Origin: an uncultured Chloracidobacterium sp.
GTDB taxonomy: Bacteria > Acidobacteriota > Blastocatellia > Pyrinomonadales > Pyrinomonadaceae
Assembly (NCBI GenBank): GCA_937941715.1
Contig: CALDGX010000018.1
Location: 1 to 19,000 of the forward strand
Reading direction: 5' to 3'
DNA length: 19,000 nt
The notes under the pieces are model-generated. The model worked only from the letters and a program-made list of their open reading frames with translations, was not told where the DNA came from and ran no database searches. The translations under genes were made by a program, and so were the position numbers. Shown in pieces: positions 12,897 to 19,000 of this stretch (within the stretch, counting starts at the first letter, position 1; each line of letters starts with the position of its first letter).

Positions 12897-13476
12897 TTTG
12901 TATGTACCGGACCGCCGATTCGATGGGTTCCTGCTCAACGCTGTCGATCAGCCCGAGAGCGAGAGCCTCCGCCGCGGTGACCCGCCGCCCGGTAAAGAAC
13001 ATTTCGATCGCGGCTGCCTCGCCGATCAGACGCGGCAGACGCTGGGTGCCGCCCCATCCGGTCATGATACCGAGCGTCGCCCCTGGGTGCGAGAACAAAG
13101 CATTTGGCGAGGCTATCCTCCGATCGCAGGCAAGTGCGAGATCCAGTGCCCCGCCAAAGCAAAATCCATTGACTGCGGCGACCGTCGGGCAATGGAGCGA
13201 TGCCACTTTCGACATCAATGTTTGTCCGCGAAGGGCAAATTCCTTTGCCGTTTCGGCCGTAACCGCGGCGATCTCACGCAGATCAGCTCCCGACGCAAAC
13301 ACATCGCCGGTCCCCGTAAATATCAACCCGGCCGCCGCCGAGTCAGCGGCAATCGCGTCGATCGCTTTATGAAGGCCCACGAGCACCGAGATCGAAAGCG
13401 GACTTCGTATTTCCGGACGCGAAAATCGGATAACTCTGAGATCGCCAAAAAATTCAATAATAGATCCGTTAGACAT
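12883..13476 (-). CDS. Short crotonase-fold protein lacking both classical catalytic glutamates
   Basis: 197 residues, about 60 short of the family; the C-terminal helical domain after GLIDSVEQEP is missing. Family marks: GTGDVFASGADLREI (oxyanion hole), VNGFCFGGALDLALACDRRI and LGIMTGWGGTQRLPRLIG. The first catalytic Glu is Asp (GGALDLALACD) and the second is Gly (SHPGATLG), so water addition by the standard mechanism is unlikely; an isomerase, thioesterase or decarboxylase-like role or a structural role is possible. The truncation coincides with the start of the overlapping TMTC-like gene. It diverges from the pyrophosphatase gene with 28 bp between starts; TATTAT on the minus strand at 13494-13499 is a possible -10. 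Confidence 0.85.
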   Translation of the reverse strand: MSNGSIIEFFGDLRVIRFSRPEIRSPLSISVLVGLHKAIDAIAADSAAAGLIFTGTGDVFASGADLREIAAVTAETAKEFALRGQTLMSKVASLHCPTVAAVNGFCFGGALDLALACDRRIASPNALFSHPGATLGIMTGWGGTQRLPRLIGEAAAIEMFFTGRRVTAAEALALGLIDSVEQEPIESAVRYIQNGRS

Positions 13477-13504
13477 TTTTTCGCGTTGGACAAATAATAG
13501 CTAT

Positions 13505-14131
13505 ATGTTCCGCACAAACAAAGCCCACCCGTGGCATGGCATACCGATCGGCGAGGGCGCACCACACGAAGTGTCAGTCTTTATTGAGATCGTGCCGCGT
13601 GATACGGTCAAATATGAGGTCGATAAGGAGACCGGCTATCTAAAGATCGACCGGCCGCAGCAATATTCCAATGTCGTTCCCGCAAATTACGGCTTTATAC
13701 CGCGCACATACTGCGGCGAAGGCATTGCCGGCCTTGCGCGGGCAAAAACAACAACGCCGATCACCGACGGAGACCATGACCCGCTGGATATCCTCGTCTT
13801 GTCCGAACATCATATCCCACGCGGCGATATCATCCTAAAGGCGATACCGATCGGCGGCTTTTGCCTTATCGACGGCGGTGAGGCCGACGACAAGATCATC
13901 GCTGTGCTAAAGGGTGATAAGGTCTTTGAGCAATATACCGAAATACACCAGCTGCCAAAAGGCATATTGGAGCGGTTCGAGCATTATTTTTTGACTTATA
14001 AATCGCTGCCCGATGCGCCGAACATATGCGAGATCGCGTATTCGTACGGCAAGGACGAGGCGAGCCGTGTAATTGAAACCGCGATCGCGGATTACGCCAA
14101 GCTTTTGAGTGATGAACTCGGACAGCAATGA
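13505..14131 (+). CDS. ppa: Inorganic pyrophosphatase, family I
   Basis: 208 residues. Cytoplasmic Mg-dependent enzyme that splits diphosphate and so pulls nucleotide, acyl-CoA and polymer synthesis forward. The family I signature DHDPLD (90-95, within ITDGDHDPLDILVL) supplies the metal-binding aspartates; NYGFIPRTYCGE and VPRDTVKYEVDKETGYLKID are also typical. About 30 residues longer at the N-terminus (HPWHGIPIGEGAP) than E. coli Ppa, a version seen in several phyla. The start has no Shine-Dalgarno sequence. It stands alone on the plus strand, divergent from the crotonase and convergent with the next gene. Confidence 0.95.
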   Translation: MFRTNKAHPWHGIPIGEGAPHEVSVFIEIVPRDTVKYEVDKETGYLKIDRPQQYSNVVPANYGFIPRTYCGEGIAGLARAKTTTPITDGDHDPLDILVLSEHHIPRGDIILKAIPIGGFCLIDGGEADDKIIAVLKGDKVFEQYTEIHQLPKGILERFEHYFLTYKSLPDAPNICEIAYSYGKDEASRVIETAIADYAKLLSDELGQQ

Positions 14132-14175
14132 TGGATGGTTGTGCTTATATTTTTGCTGCGGCCTGATCGACCCGG

Positions 14176-14544
14176 CTATATGGGCAGCTTAGTCTTGAGA
14201 TATGCCATTCCGAGTTTGGCGGCGAACGGAACTGCCTTTTTGAGGGCCTGGCCGGTCAATTTCAGAGCATAAGCCGACAACGCCGGCGTCGCTTTGAGCA
14301 GCAGCGGTTTCGCTACGCTGACAAGGATCGGCTTGGCGACATCCTTTGCGGCTATCTTGGTCGCCGCCCATGCTACTTTCGCCGCGGAACCCACTACCAC
14401 AACAGTAACCTTTCCGGCACCATTTGCGATGGTCGAGATGACCGAATCGCTTTTGCTCGGCGACGCCTTTTGGGCATTAGCGGTCGAGAAAAGTGCAAAG
14501 ATACACGCACAGATAATTGCGGTCTTGAAGAATATTGTTCTCAT
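14176..14544 (-). CDS. Small secreted or membrane-associated Ala/Lys-rich protein
   Basis: 122 residues: signal peptide MRTIFFKTAIICACIFALFS (cleavage near ANAQ), a short Ser/Lys linker, then a long run of Ala/Val/Lys with no charged-acid residues (VTVVVVGSAAKVAWAATKIA, VAKPILVSVAKPLLLKATPA, LKLTGQALKKAVPFAAKLGM). This would form amphipathic, strongly basic helices that could lie on a membrane. I do not recognise a family. It is convergent with ppa (44 bp apart). The 102 bp upstream (14545-14646) contain a weak hairpin at 14605-14621 but no gene. Confidence 0.6.
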   Translation of the reverse strand: MRTIFFKTAIICACIFALFSTANAQKASPSKSDSVISTIANGAGKVTVVVVGSAAKVAWAATKIAAKDVAKPILVSVAKPLLLKATPALSAYALKLTGQALKKAVPFAAKLGMAYLKTKLPI

Positions 14545-14646
14545 TTGTTAAGGTAGGGCGGCGGGAATGCGGGCCGGCGACGCAGGACGCGTCAAAACAA
14601 TGATATCCGTTTGGGACGGATAATGGAAGACATTTTTTTGGCCACT

Positions 14647-15351
14647 TTAGGGAGCGAAATTGTAAACCAGCACACCCGAAACCTTGACCGGTTGTCCGGC
14701 GAGGGTTGTCGGGCTGAATTTGGATCGGCAGGCCGCATCACGGGCAGCAAATTGCAGGACCGGCAGTCCGGAGATAGCCTGAGCGGTGATGACCTTACCG
14801 TCTTCGCCGATCGATATCTGTACGTTGACCGCTCCGCTCGCTCGTGTCGATCGGGCCGCCGCCGGATACTCAGGTATCGCCAAAAAAGTGGCCTTTCCGT
14901 TCACCACTCCACCGGATATCAGCTTCGGCTTGGTGATCGATGCCGGGTCATCGCTTGTTTTTGGCTCATTTTTTGCCGACTTTCCGATCTTGATCGCGAG
15001 CCCGATCTGTGCGCTGACGGGCTTGCCGCTGCTTATCGCCGGTGAAAATTTATATTCCCGGACGGCGTTCTCGATATCCCGCATAACGGCATCAACACGT
15101 TTCTCCAGGTTTTGGGAACATGGCCAACCCGGGCCGACATACACCGACGCCTTTTCGACCTTGCCGCTCTTGCCGACCTCGACAGCGACCTTTACAGTGC
15201 CGTCGATACCCGCCGCCTCGTCCTCCGGCGATATCTTAAAATCCGGAGCGGAAACGATGACCGGGTCGGAGTCGGGCGTTGTCGACTGGCTGAGGCCGGA
15301 AACAGTACACATTACGGAAAGGATAAACGCAACAATGAGCTTGGTCTTCAT
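14647..15351 (-). CDS. Periplasmic protein with two TonB_C-like domains
   Basis: 234 residues from ATG 15351; upstream in-frame codons are outside the likely transcript. Signal peptide MKTKLIVAFILSVMCTVSGL. Two related domains follow: about 28-125 (ISPEDEAAGIDGTVKVAVEV, KASVYVGPGWPCS, YKFSPAISSGKPVSAQIGLA) and about 145-234 (GVVNGKATFLAIPEYPAAAR, SGAVNVQISIGEDGKVITAQ, SKFSPTTLAGQPVKVSGVLV). The second has the closest match to TonB_C and to the protein at 5310-6182. There is no membrane anchor or proline-rich region, so a classical TonB role is unlikely. A good promoter (TTCCAC, 17 bp, TATAAT) precedes it. Confidence 0.78.
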   Translation of the reverse strand: MKTKLIVAFILSVMCTVSGLSQSTTPDSDPVIVSAPDFKISPEDEAAGIDGTVKVAVEVGKSGKVEKASVYVGPGWPCSQNLEKRVDAVMRDIENAVREYKFSPAISSGKPVSAQIGLAIKIGKSAKNEPKTSDDPASITKPKLISGGVVNGKATFLAIPEYPAAARSTRASGAVNVQISIGEDGKVITAQAISGLPVLQFAARDAACRSKFSPTTLAGQPVKVSGVLVYNFAP

Positions 15352-15402
15352 ATACGGCACGGGACAGAAATATTGACAGCAAATAATATCAGCGATCGCC
15401 AA

Positions 15403-15431
15403 ATTATAGACTCACTTATAGGTTAGTGGAA
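15403..15431 (-). promoter_or_regulatory. Sigma-70-type promoter for the TonB-domain gene
   Basis: On the minus strand TTCCAC (15431-15426), a 17-bp spacer and a perfect TATAAT (15408-15403) are in order. The start point would be near 15396, giving a leader of about 45 nt to the ATG at 15351. Confidence 0.6.
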
Positions 15432-15440
15432 AATGAAAAG

Positions 15441-15515
15441 AGCAGGATCGTCCACAAAGCCGAGGAAACATGAATAACTCCAGCCTTGTTCTGTAAAGAC
15501 AGATGCGATCCTGCT
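15441..15515. repeat. 75-bp inverted-repeat element
   Basis: AGCAGGATCG (15441-15450) and CGATCCTGCT (15506-15515) are perfect inverse copies 55 bp apart. Inside is a small hairpin, TCTGT-AAAG-ACAGA, ending just before the right arm. The flanks are similar (ATGAAAAG before, ATGAGAAAAG after). It may be a small MITE or a structured RNA; it lies in the 230-bp gap between the TonB-domain gene and the carboxylase gene. Confidence 0.45.
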
Positions 15516-15552
15516 TGCGATGAGAAAAGCGCTAATTGGCGGAAAACTCCTG

Positions 15553-15578
15553 AAAAAAGTCGCCTCGGCTGCCCGAGG
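15553..15578 (-). terminator. Probable terminator of the carboxylase transcript
   Basis: On the minus strand, just after the stop codon, CCTCGG-GCAG-CCGAGG (15578-15563) is followed by CGAC and six Ts (15558-15553). The stem is short and separated from the T-run by 4 nt, so it is moderately convincing. Confidence 0.55.
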
Positions 15579-15581
15579 GGC

Positions 15582-17195
15582 CTATTCGGCTCGTTGGGGC
15601 AGAACAAACGCCCCGATATGCGGCGAGTTTGTATTCAGGCAGGTCTGAAGCGCCAGTATGAGCGAATCGCGAAGATCCTCAGGCGTTACGATAGCGTCCA
15701 CCAGACCGCGGGCAGCGGCGTGCTTAGCGTCAAGCTCGCGGTCATATGTCTCGCGAACCTTCTGCATCTCTTCGAGTATCTCGGGCGAAGGCTCTTTGCC
15801 TTCCTTCTTGAGCTTCTCGATTTGCGTACCGTATATCGCTACAGCGGCCGAATCACCCTCCATTACGCCCATTCTCCCGGTCGGAAGCGAAAAAATGAAA
15901 TCCGGGTCAAAGCCCTGTCCCGCCATGGCATAGTAGCCCGCACCGGAAGCGTGATTGATCGTCAGAACGATCTTGGGCACCTCGGCCGTCGCCATCGCCT
16001 CGACAAACTGTGCCCCGGCACGGATGATACCGCTGTGCTCGGCCTCAGCCCCGACCATAAAGCCGGAAACGTCCTGGACGAACAGCAGCGGCGTCGAATG
16101 CCGGTTGCAGTTCTCGATAAAGTAGGCGGTCTTTTCGGCCGATTCGGTATAGACGATGCCGCCGAATCGCGGCGGCGAGCCCGGCTTCCCTTTTGACATA
16201 CCGCGTGAATTTGCGATGACCCCGACAAGGATTCCGCCGATGCGCGCGGTCCCGCAGATCATCTCCTTGGCAAAATCAGCCTGAAATTCGTCGATGCCCC
16301 CCTCATCGAGAAAAGTATTGAGGACAGCGTACATGTCATATGGCGCACGGTGATCGTCGGGCAATAGGCCGTAAAGCACTTCCGCACCGGCTGATGACGG
16401 CTTTGGTTCGGTGACCGACACGCGGCTTGCGGCCTTTGACGGCAGTTCACTAACAAGCTGCCGGATCTTCGCTAAACAAGTCTTGTCGTCGGCCGTACGG
16501 AAGTGAGCGACGCCAGAAACGGCGTTGTGCGTCATCGCCCCGCCGAGTGTTTCGTTGTCGATGGTCTGTCCGGTCGCCCCTTTGACCAAATTTGCACCGC
16601 CGAGACCCATAAAGCTGGTCCCTTCGACCATCAGGATCACATCGCTCAGAGCGGGAAGATATGCCCCGCCGGCGACGCACATCCCCATCACGGCGGCGAT
16701 CTGAGGGACCTTCAAATAGCGACGCATTATCGAGTTGTAATAAAAGATCCTGGCCGCCCCGTATTGCCCCGGAAAAACGCCGCCCTGATACGGCAGATTG
16801 ACGCCTGCACTGTCGACAAGATAGACGATCGGCACACGATTCCGCATTGCGATCTCCTGTGCACGCAGTATCTTTTTGATAGTTTCCGGATACCACGCCC
16901 CGGCCTTGATGGTTGCGTCATTTGCAACGATCACACATTCACGGCCCTCGACCTGACCGACGACCGTAACGACAGCAGCCGCCGGAGCGGTGCCGTCATA
17001 TTCGTCGTATGCCACTAGAAGGCCGATCTCCTGCGAATATGTGCCGGGATCAAGCAAAAGATCGATCCGCTCGCGGGCGGTGAGTTTTCCCTGTTTATGA
17101 ATGCGCTCGATCTTTTCGGTGCCGCCGCCGAGTTTTAGTTTCTCCTCGAGTGCGCGGTATTCGTCAGTTAACGATTTGAGGCGAGTAGATATCAT
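15582..17195 (-). CDS. Acyl-CoA carboxylase beta subunit (carboxyltransferase), MccB/AtuC-like
   Basis: 537 residues, the normal length. This chain transfers CO2 from carboxybiotin to an acyl-CoA. The N-terminal half has GKLTARERIDLLLDPGTY, VYLVDSAGVNLPYQGGVFPG, GMCVAGGAYLPALSD and GGANLVKGATGQTIDNETLG-GAMTHNAVSGVAH; the C-terminal half has GILVGVIANSRG, LLFVQDVSGFMVG, EHSGIIRAGAQFVEA and INHASGAGYYAMAGQGFDPD. The GAMTHNAVSGVAH stretch and overall length are closer to methylcrotonyl-CoA / geranyl-CoA carboxylases than to propionyl-CoA carboxylase; substrate assignment is inferred. The biotin carboxylase/BCCP chain is not in the window. It is last in a minus-strand run behind the ATP-grasp gene (50 bp gap). 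With AtuA and the crotonases it supports a leucine or acyclic-isoprenoid route. Confidence 0.92.
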   Translation of the reverse strand: MISTRLKSLTDEYRALEEKLKLGGGTEKIERIHKQGKLTARERIDLLLDPGTYSQEIGLLVAYDEYDGTAPAAAVVTVVGQVEGRECVIVANDATIKAGAWYPETIKKILRAQEIAMRNRVPIVYLVDSAGVNLPYQGGVFPGQYGAARIFYYNSIMRRYLKVPQIAAVMGMCVAGGAYLPALSDVILMVEGTSFMGLGGANLVKGATGQTIDNETLGGAMTHNAVSGVAHFRTADDKTCLAKIRQLVSELPSKAASRVSVTEPKPSSAGAEVLYGLLPDDHRAPYDMYAVLNTFLDEGGIDEFQADFAKEMICGTARIGGILVGVIANSRGMSKGKPGSPPRFGGIVYTESAEKTAYFIENCNRHSTPLLFVQDVSGFMVGAEAEHSGIIRAGAQFVEAMATAEVPKIVLTINHASGAGYYAMAGQGFDPDFIFSLPTGRMGVMEGDSAAVAIYGTQIEKLKKEGKEPSPEILEEMQKVRETYDRELDAKHAAARGLVDAIVTPEDLRDSLILALQTCLNTNSPHIGAFVLPQRAE

Positions 17196-17245
17196 CTAAA
17201 TTCTGGGTTGAGAGTAACGCCGAAAACGATCGACATGGCGTTCAT

Positions 17246-18601
17246 CTATTTTTCGCTGATAATGAATGTTGGGACCATACCGCCGCCAGAGGACACATTT
17301 GCAAGCTCGGTTGACGACAGCCGGGTAAATGCCGAACCGACCTCGCCCAGGAACAACAGCGGGTCGAGATCTACAAGCTGCTCGACCATTTCCCAGTGCC
17401 CTTCCTTGTCAGTTAGCATGGGAAACAACTCCTTTGCGGTCTTTACCCTTTCCTGCACAAGATAATCGCCGTCGGCAAGCGCCGCCGCGATCGCCTCGTC
17501 CCATTCAACCGGCGTCGAATTCCAACCGATAAAAATGCCGTTCCCGCCATAGTCATCATTTGGCTTTAGCACTAGTTTGTGTGAATTTGACCTGGTCCAC
17601 TCGACCAGATCGATGCTTTCGCCTTTATTCTCGGTCCGCTCGTCGCGAAAGACGCGGGTCCACGGAATATGTTTGGCGATCGCCTCAAGCTCGGCCGCGT
17701 TGAAGAGATGCCTGTATCGTTCATTGGTAAGAACAGCAAAAACGGCCTTTTTGTGGACGAGCTTTCCTCGAAAGCTGTTGACCATGCAGATCGCACCGGC
17801 CCGATACGCATCGAGCAGGTCGGGCTGCTCATCCATTATCGGCAAATATTCATTTACGAGCAGCCGTTTGTAAACGATATCGATCCCGACACCGTTACAG
17901 GTTAGTCGCGAACCGTCGAAATGCAATTCGTCCGGCGAACAGATTATCGAATCGTAACCGTTCGCTTCAAAATAGTCATGAAACAGCTCAAATTCCTTGA
18001 TCGTAGGCAAGCCTTTGAGATCGACGATCGCGATCACCGGAGACCGCTTCATAGTGCCGCCGCAAAACTGGGTATAGCACTTGATCAGTACATCGAGCAG
18101 CTTCGACGACCCCTCGAGCTTGCGGTAATTGTACTTTTCGGCAAATTTCTCCATCACCGGCAGCCGCGAAAAGATCTCAGAAGCCGAATCCGAAAATGCA
18201 ATTCCGGCGGGGCTCTCGCCGTTCAGTTCGACGTAGCTGTAACTGTCCTCGATGAGAAATGAATCGAGCCTAGATGTCGGCGAGACGTGCGAATAGCCGG
18301 GATCGATCTTGATCAATTCACGTTCGACCGGCGTCACGCCAAGTTCGTCAAGGATGGTGTCGTCGGCGATCGCCGCGTCTTTGACCTTTTGCAGTGACCC
18401 AAAAATCGTTCGGCATGTGGCGGTGACCATCGCCCAATCGTCCTCGGTCACAAAATGCGGCCGCAGGTACGGAGCTAGACGCCGTCCGCCGAAGATCAGC
18501 TTTGAGCTTTCGAGCTGCTCGTCAAGCATACTCCTTGAGGCACCGGCAAGATCGGCATCCTCGAGCAATGAGTGGTAGTAGGCAACCGCTTCCTTTAGCA
18601 T
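17246..18601 (-). CDS. ATP-grasp-type protein, possibly circularly permuted (glutathionylspermidine synthase-like)
   Basis: 451 residues with AGGA 6 bp before the ATG. Visible motifs: YVELNGESPAG (123-133), VIAIVDLKGLPT (189-200), DIVYKRLLVNEYLP (241-254), LVLKPNDDYGGNGIFIG (343-359, the Gly-rich nucleotide loop following a Lys), and YLVQERVK followed by the acidic GEVGSAFTRLS and SSGGGMVPTFI. These fit an ATP-grasp ligase that couples ATP to an amine or amino acid through an acylphosphate. The motif order suggests the circularly permuted group, but I cannot settle the subfamily or substrate. There is no signal peptide. It lies 6 bp downstream of the EVE-domain gene and is followed by the carboxylase, so all three probably share a transcript. 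Confidence 0.7.
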   Translation of the reverse strand: MLKEAVAYYHSLLEDADLAGASRSMLDEQLESSKLIFGGRRLAPYLRPHFVTEDDWAMVTATCRTIFGSLQKVKDAAIADDTILDELGVTPVERELIKIDPGYSHVSPTSRLDSFLIEDSYSYVELNGESPAGIAFSDSASEIFSRLPVMEKFAEKYNYRKLEGSSKLLDVLIKCYTQFCGGTMKRSPVIAIVDLKGLPTIKEFELFHDYFEANGYDSIICSPDELHFDGSRLTCNGVGIDIVYKRLLVNEYLPIMDEQPDLLDAYRAGAICMVNSFRGKLVHKKAVFAVLTNERYRHLFNAAELEAIAKHIPWTRVFRDERTENKGESIDLVEWTRSNSHKLVLKPNDDYGGNGIFIGWNSTPVEWDEAIAAALADGDYLVQERVKTAKELFPMLTDKEGHWEMVEQLVDLDPLLFLGEVGSAFTRLSSTELANVSSGGGMVPTFIISEK

Positions 18602-18607
18602 AAATTC

Positions 18608-19000
18608 CTATTTAGACATGCTCACGATCTCTTCGAACTCGTCCTTGGTTACGGCGATCACCGACAATTGCGATTGACGGATGAGTCCAAGGTTGGCAAG
18701 CGCCAGATTGGCTTTCATCGCGGCGAGCCCTACCGACTTTTTCAATTTCTTGCTTGGAGTCAGCTCGACCGCGACCCATTTTTCGTCCGTCGGATCGGGA
18801 AATTCCGGTTTGGACACGACCGCGATGCCCACGACCTCTTTGCCGATATTTGAGTGATAAAAAAGGACCTTGTCGCCTTTTTTCATCGCCTTGAGGTTGT
18901 TACGTGCCTGATAGTTACGCACGCCGGTCCAATCAGTCGAGCCGTCCTTTTCAAAATCGTCCCAGGAATACGCGTCGGGTTCCTGTTTAACCATCCAGTA
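18608..19000 (-). CDS. EVE-domain protein, 5' end cut by window edge
   Basis: At least 131 residues; the frame continues upstream of the internal ATG at 18994 as Y-W-M-V-K, matching the usual family beginning (..YWLVKSEP..YSWDDL), so the real start is just outside. EVE motifs: WTGVRNYQARNNLKAMKKGD, VLFYHSNIGKEVVGIAVV and WVAVELTPSKKL. EVE is a PUA-like fold thought to bind modified bases in DNA or RNA (as in human THYN1 and parts of modification-dependent restriction enzymes). Small single-domain versions like this one are common chromosomal genes with unknown roles. It is first, within the window, of the minus-strand run leading to the ATP-grasp and carboxylase genes. Confidence 0.9.
   Translation of the reverse strand, partial: YWMVKQEPDAYSWDDFEKDGSTDWTGVRNYQARNNLKAMKKGDKVLFYHSNIGKEVVGIAVVSKPEFPDPTDEKWVAVELTPSKKLKKSVGLAAMKANLALANLGLIRQSQLSVIAVTKDEFEEIVSMSK

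Noticed and set aside
12897..12938. Longer start for the TMTC-like protein
   Set aside because: It would overlap the crotonase by 56 bp and adds a polar non-family segment before the first membrane helix.
14605..14621. Hairpin ATCCGT-TTGGG-ACGGAT as a terminator
   Set aside because: The stem is only 6 bp and the nearby T-run is 12 bp away on the plus strand; no good fit on the minus strand.
15416..15607. Minus-strand open frame of 63 codons between the carboxylase and TonB-domain genes
   Set aside because: It runs across the probable terminator and the inverted repeat and overlaps the carboxylase end; composition is not protein-like.
1..19000. CRISPR arrays, tRNA or rRNA genes, phage genes
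   Set aside because: No regularly spaced repeats, tRNA-like cloverleaf with CCA context, rRNA signature or phage structural motif was found on reading either strand.

Overview
The window looks like a chromosomal segment of an environmental Gram-negative heterotroph. The mix of secreted M28 peptidase, TonB-domain proteins with signal peptides, a type IV pilin, a TMTC-like TPR glycosyltransferase, acyl-CoA carboxylase, crotonases and AtuA proteins, together with the palindromic repeat families, suggests Acidobacteriota, possibly Blastocatellia/Pyrinomonadaceae. This placement is inferred from gene content and style, not from a marker gene. No tRNA, rRNA or CRISPR array was seen.

Layout. (1) 1-2866: a haem-binding-domain protein (minus, cut by the window edge) diverges from a plus-strand run of sterol-desaturase-like protein, secreted DUF3298-like protein, stand-alone B12-binding subunit of a methylmalonyl-CoA-type mutase, and a small secreted protein made of 11-residue Tyr-His repeats, closed by a strong terminator. 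(2) 2875-4341: an AtuA-family protein carrying an in-frame palindromic insertion. (3) 4262-6600: an accessory patch between the tail-to-tail genes atuA and an enoyl-CoA hydratase. It holds a 96-residue orphan ORF, a displaced second copy of the atuA 3' end, a REP-like hairpin, a hicB-hicA toxin-antitoxin pair, a TonB-domain protein, and a displaced second copy of the hydratase 3' end containing a 132-bp multi-hairpin repeat. (4) 6464-10744: enoyl-CoA hydratase, type IV pilin behind a sigma-54-like promoter, M28/PSMA-like peptidase, and the separately encoded AtuA C-terminal domain. (5) 11025-14544: TMTC-like membrane TPR protein overlapped by a short crotonase, then family I pyrophosphatase and a small secreted protein. 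(6) 14647-19000: a second TonB-domain protein, then an apparent minus-strand operon EVE-domain protein > ATP-grasp protein > acyl-CoA carboxylase beta subunit.

Metabolic theme. AtuA, its separate C-terminal domain, two crotonases, a biotin-dependent acyl-CoA carboxylase beta subunit and a B12 mutase subunit are what one expects for leucine, branched-chain or acyclic-isoprenoid acyl-CoA breakdown ending in propionyl-CoA. They are scattered over both strands rather than in one operon.

The most unusual signal is in region 3. Two unrelated genes facing each other both have their 3' ends present twice. In each case the attached tail has AT-richer codons, the displaced tail has GC-rich codons like the gene bodies, the two tails differ mainly at third codon positions, and a new ORF starts at the stop codon through a TAATG overlap. 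This looks like a small recombination or integration process that regenerates the host gene's 3' end while adding DNA behind it.
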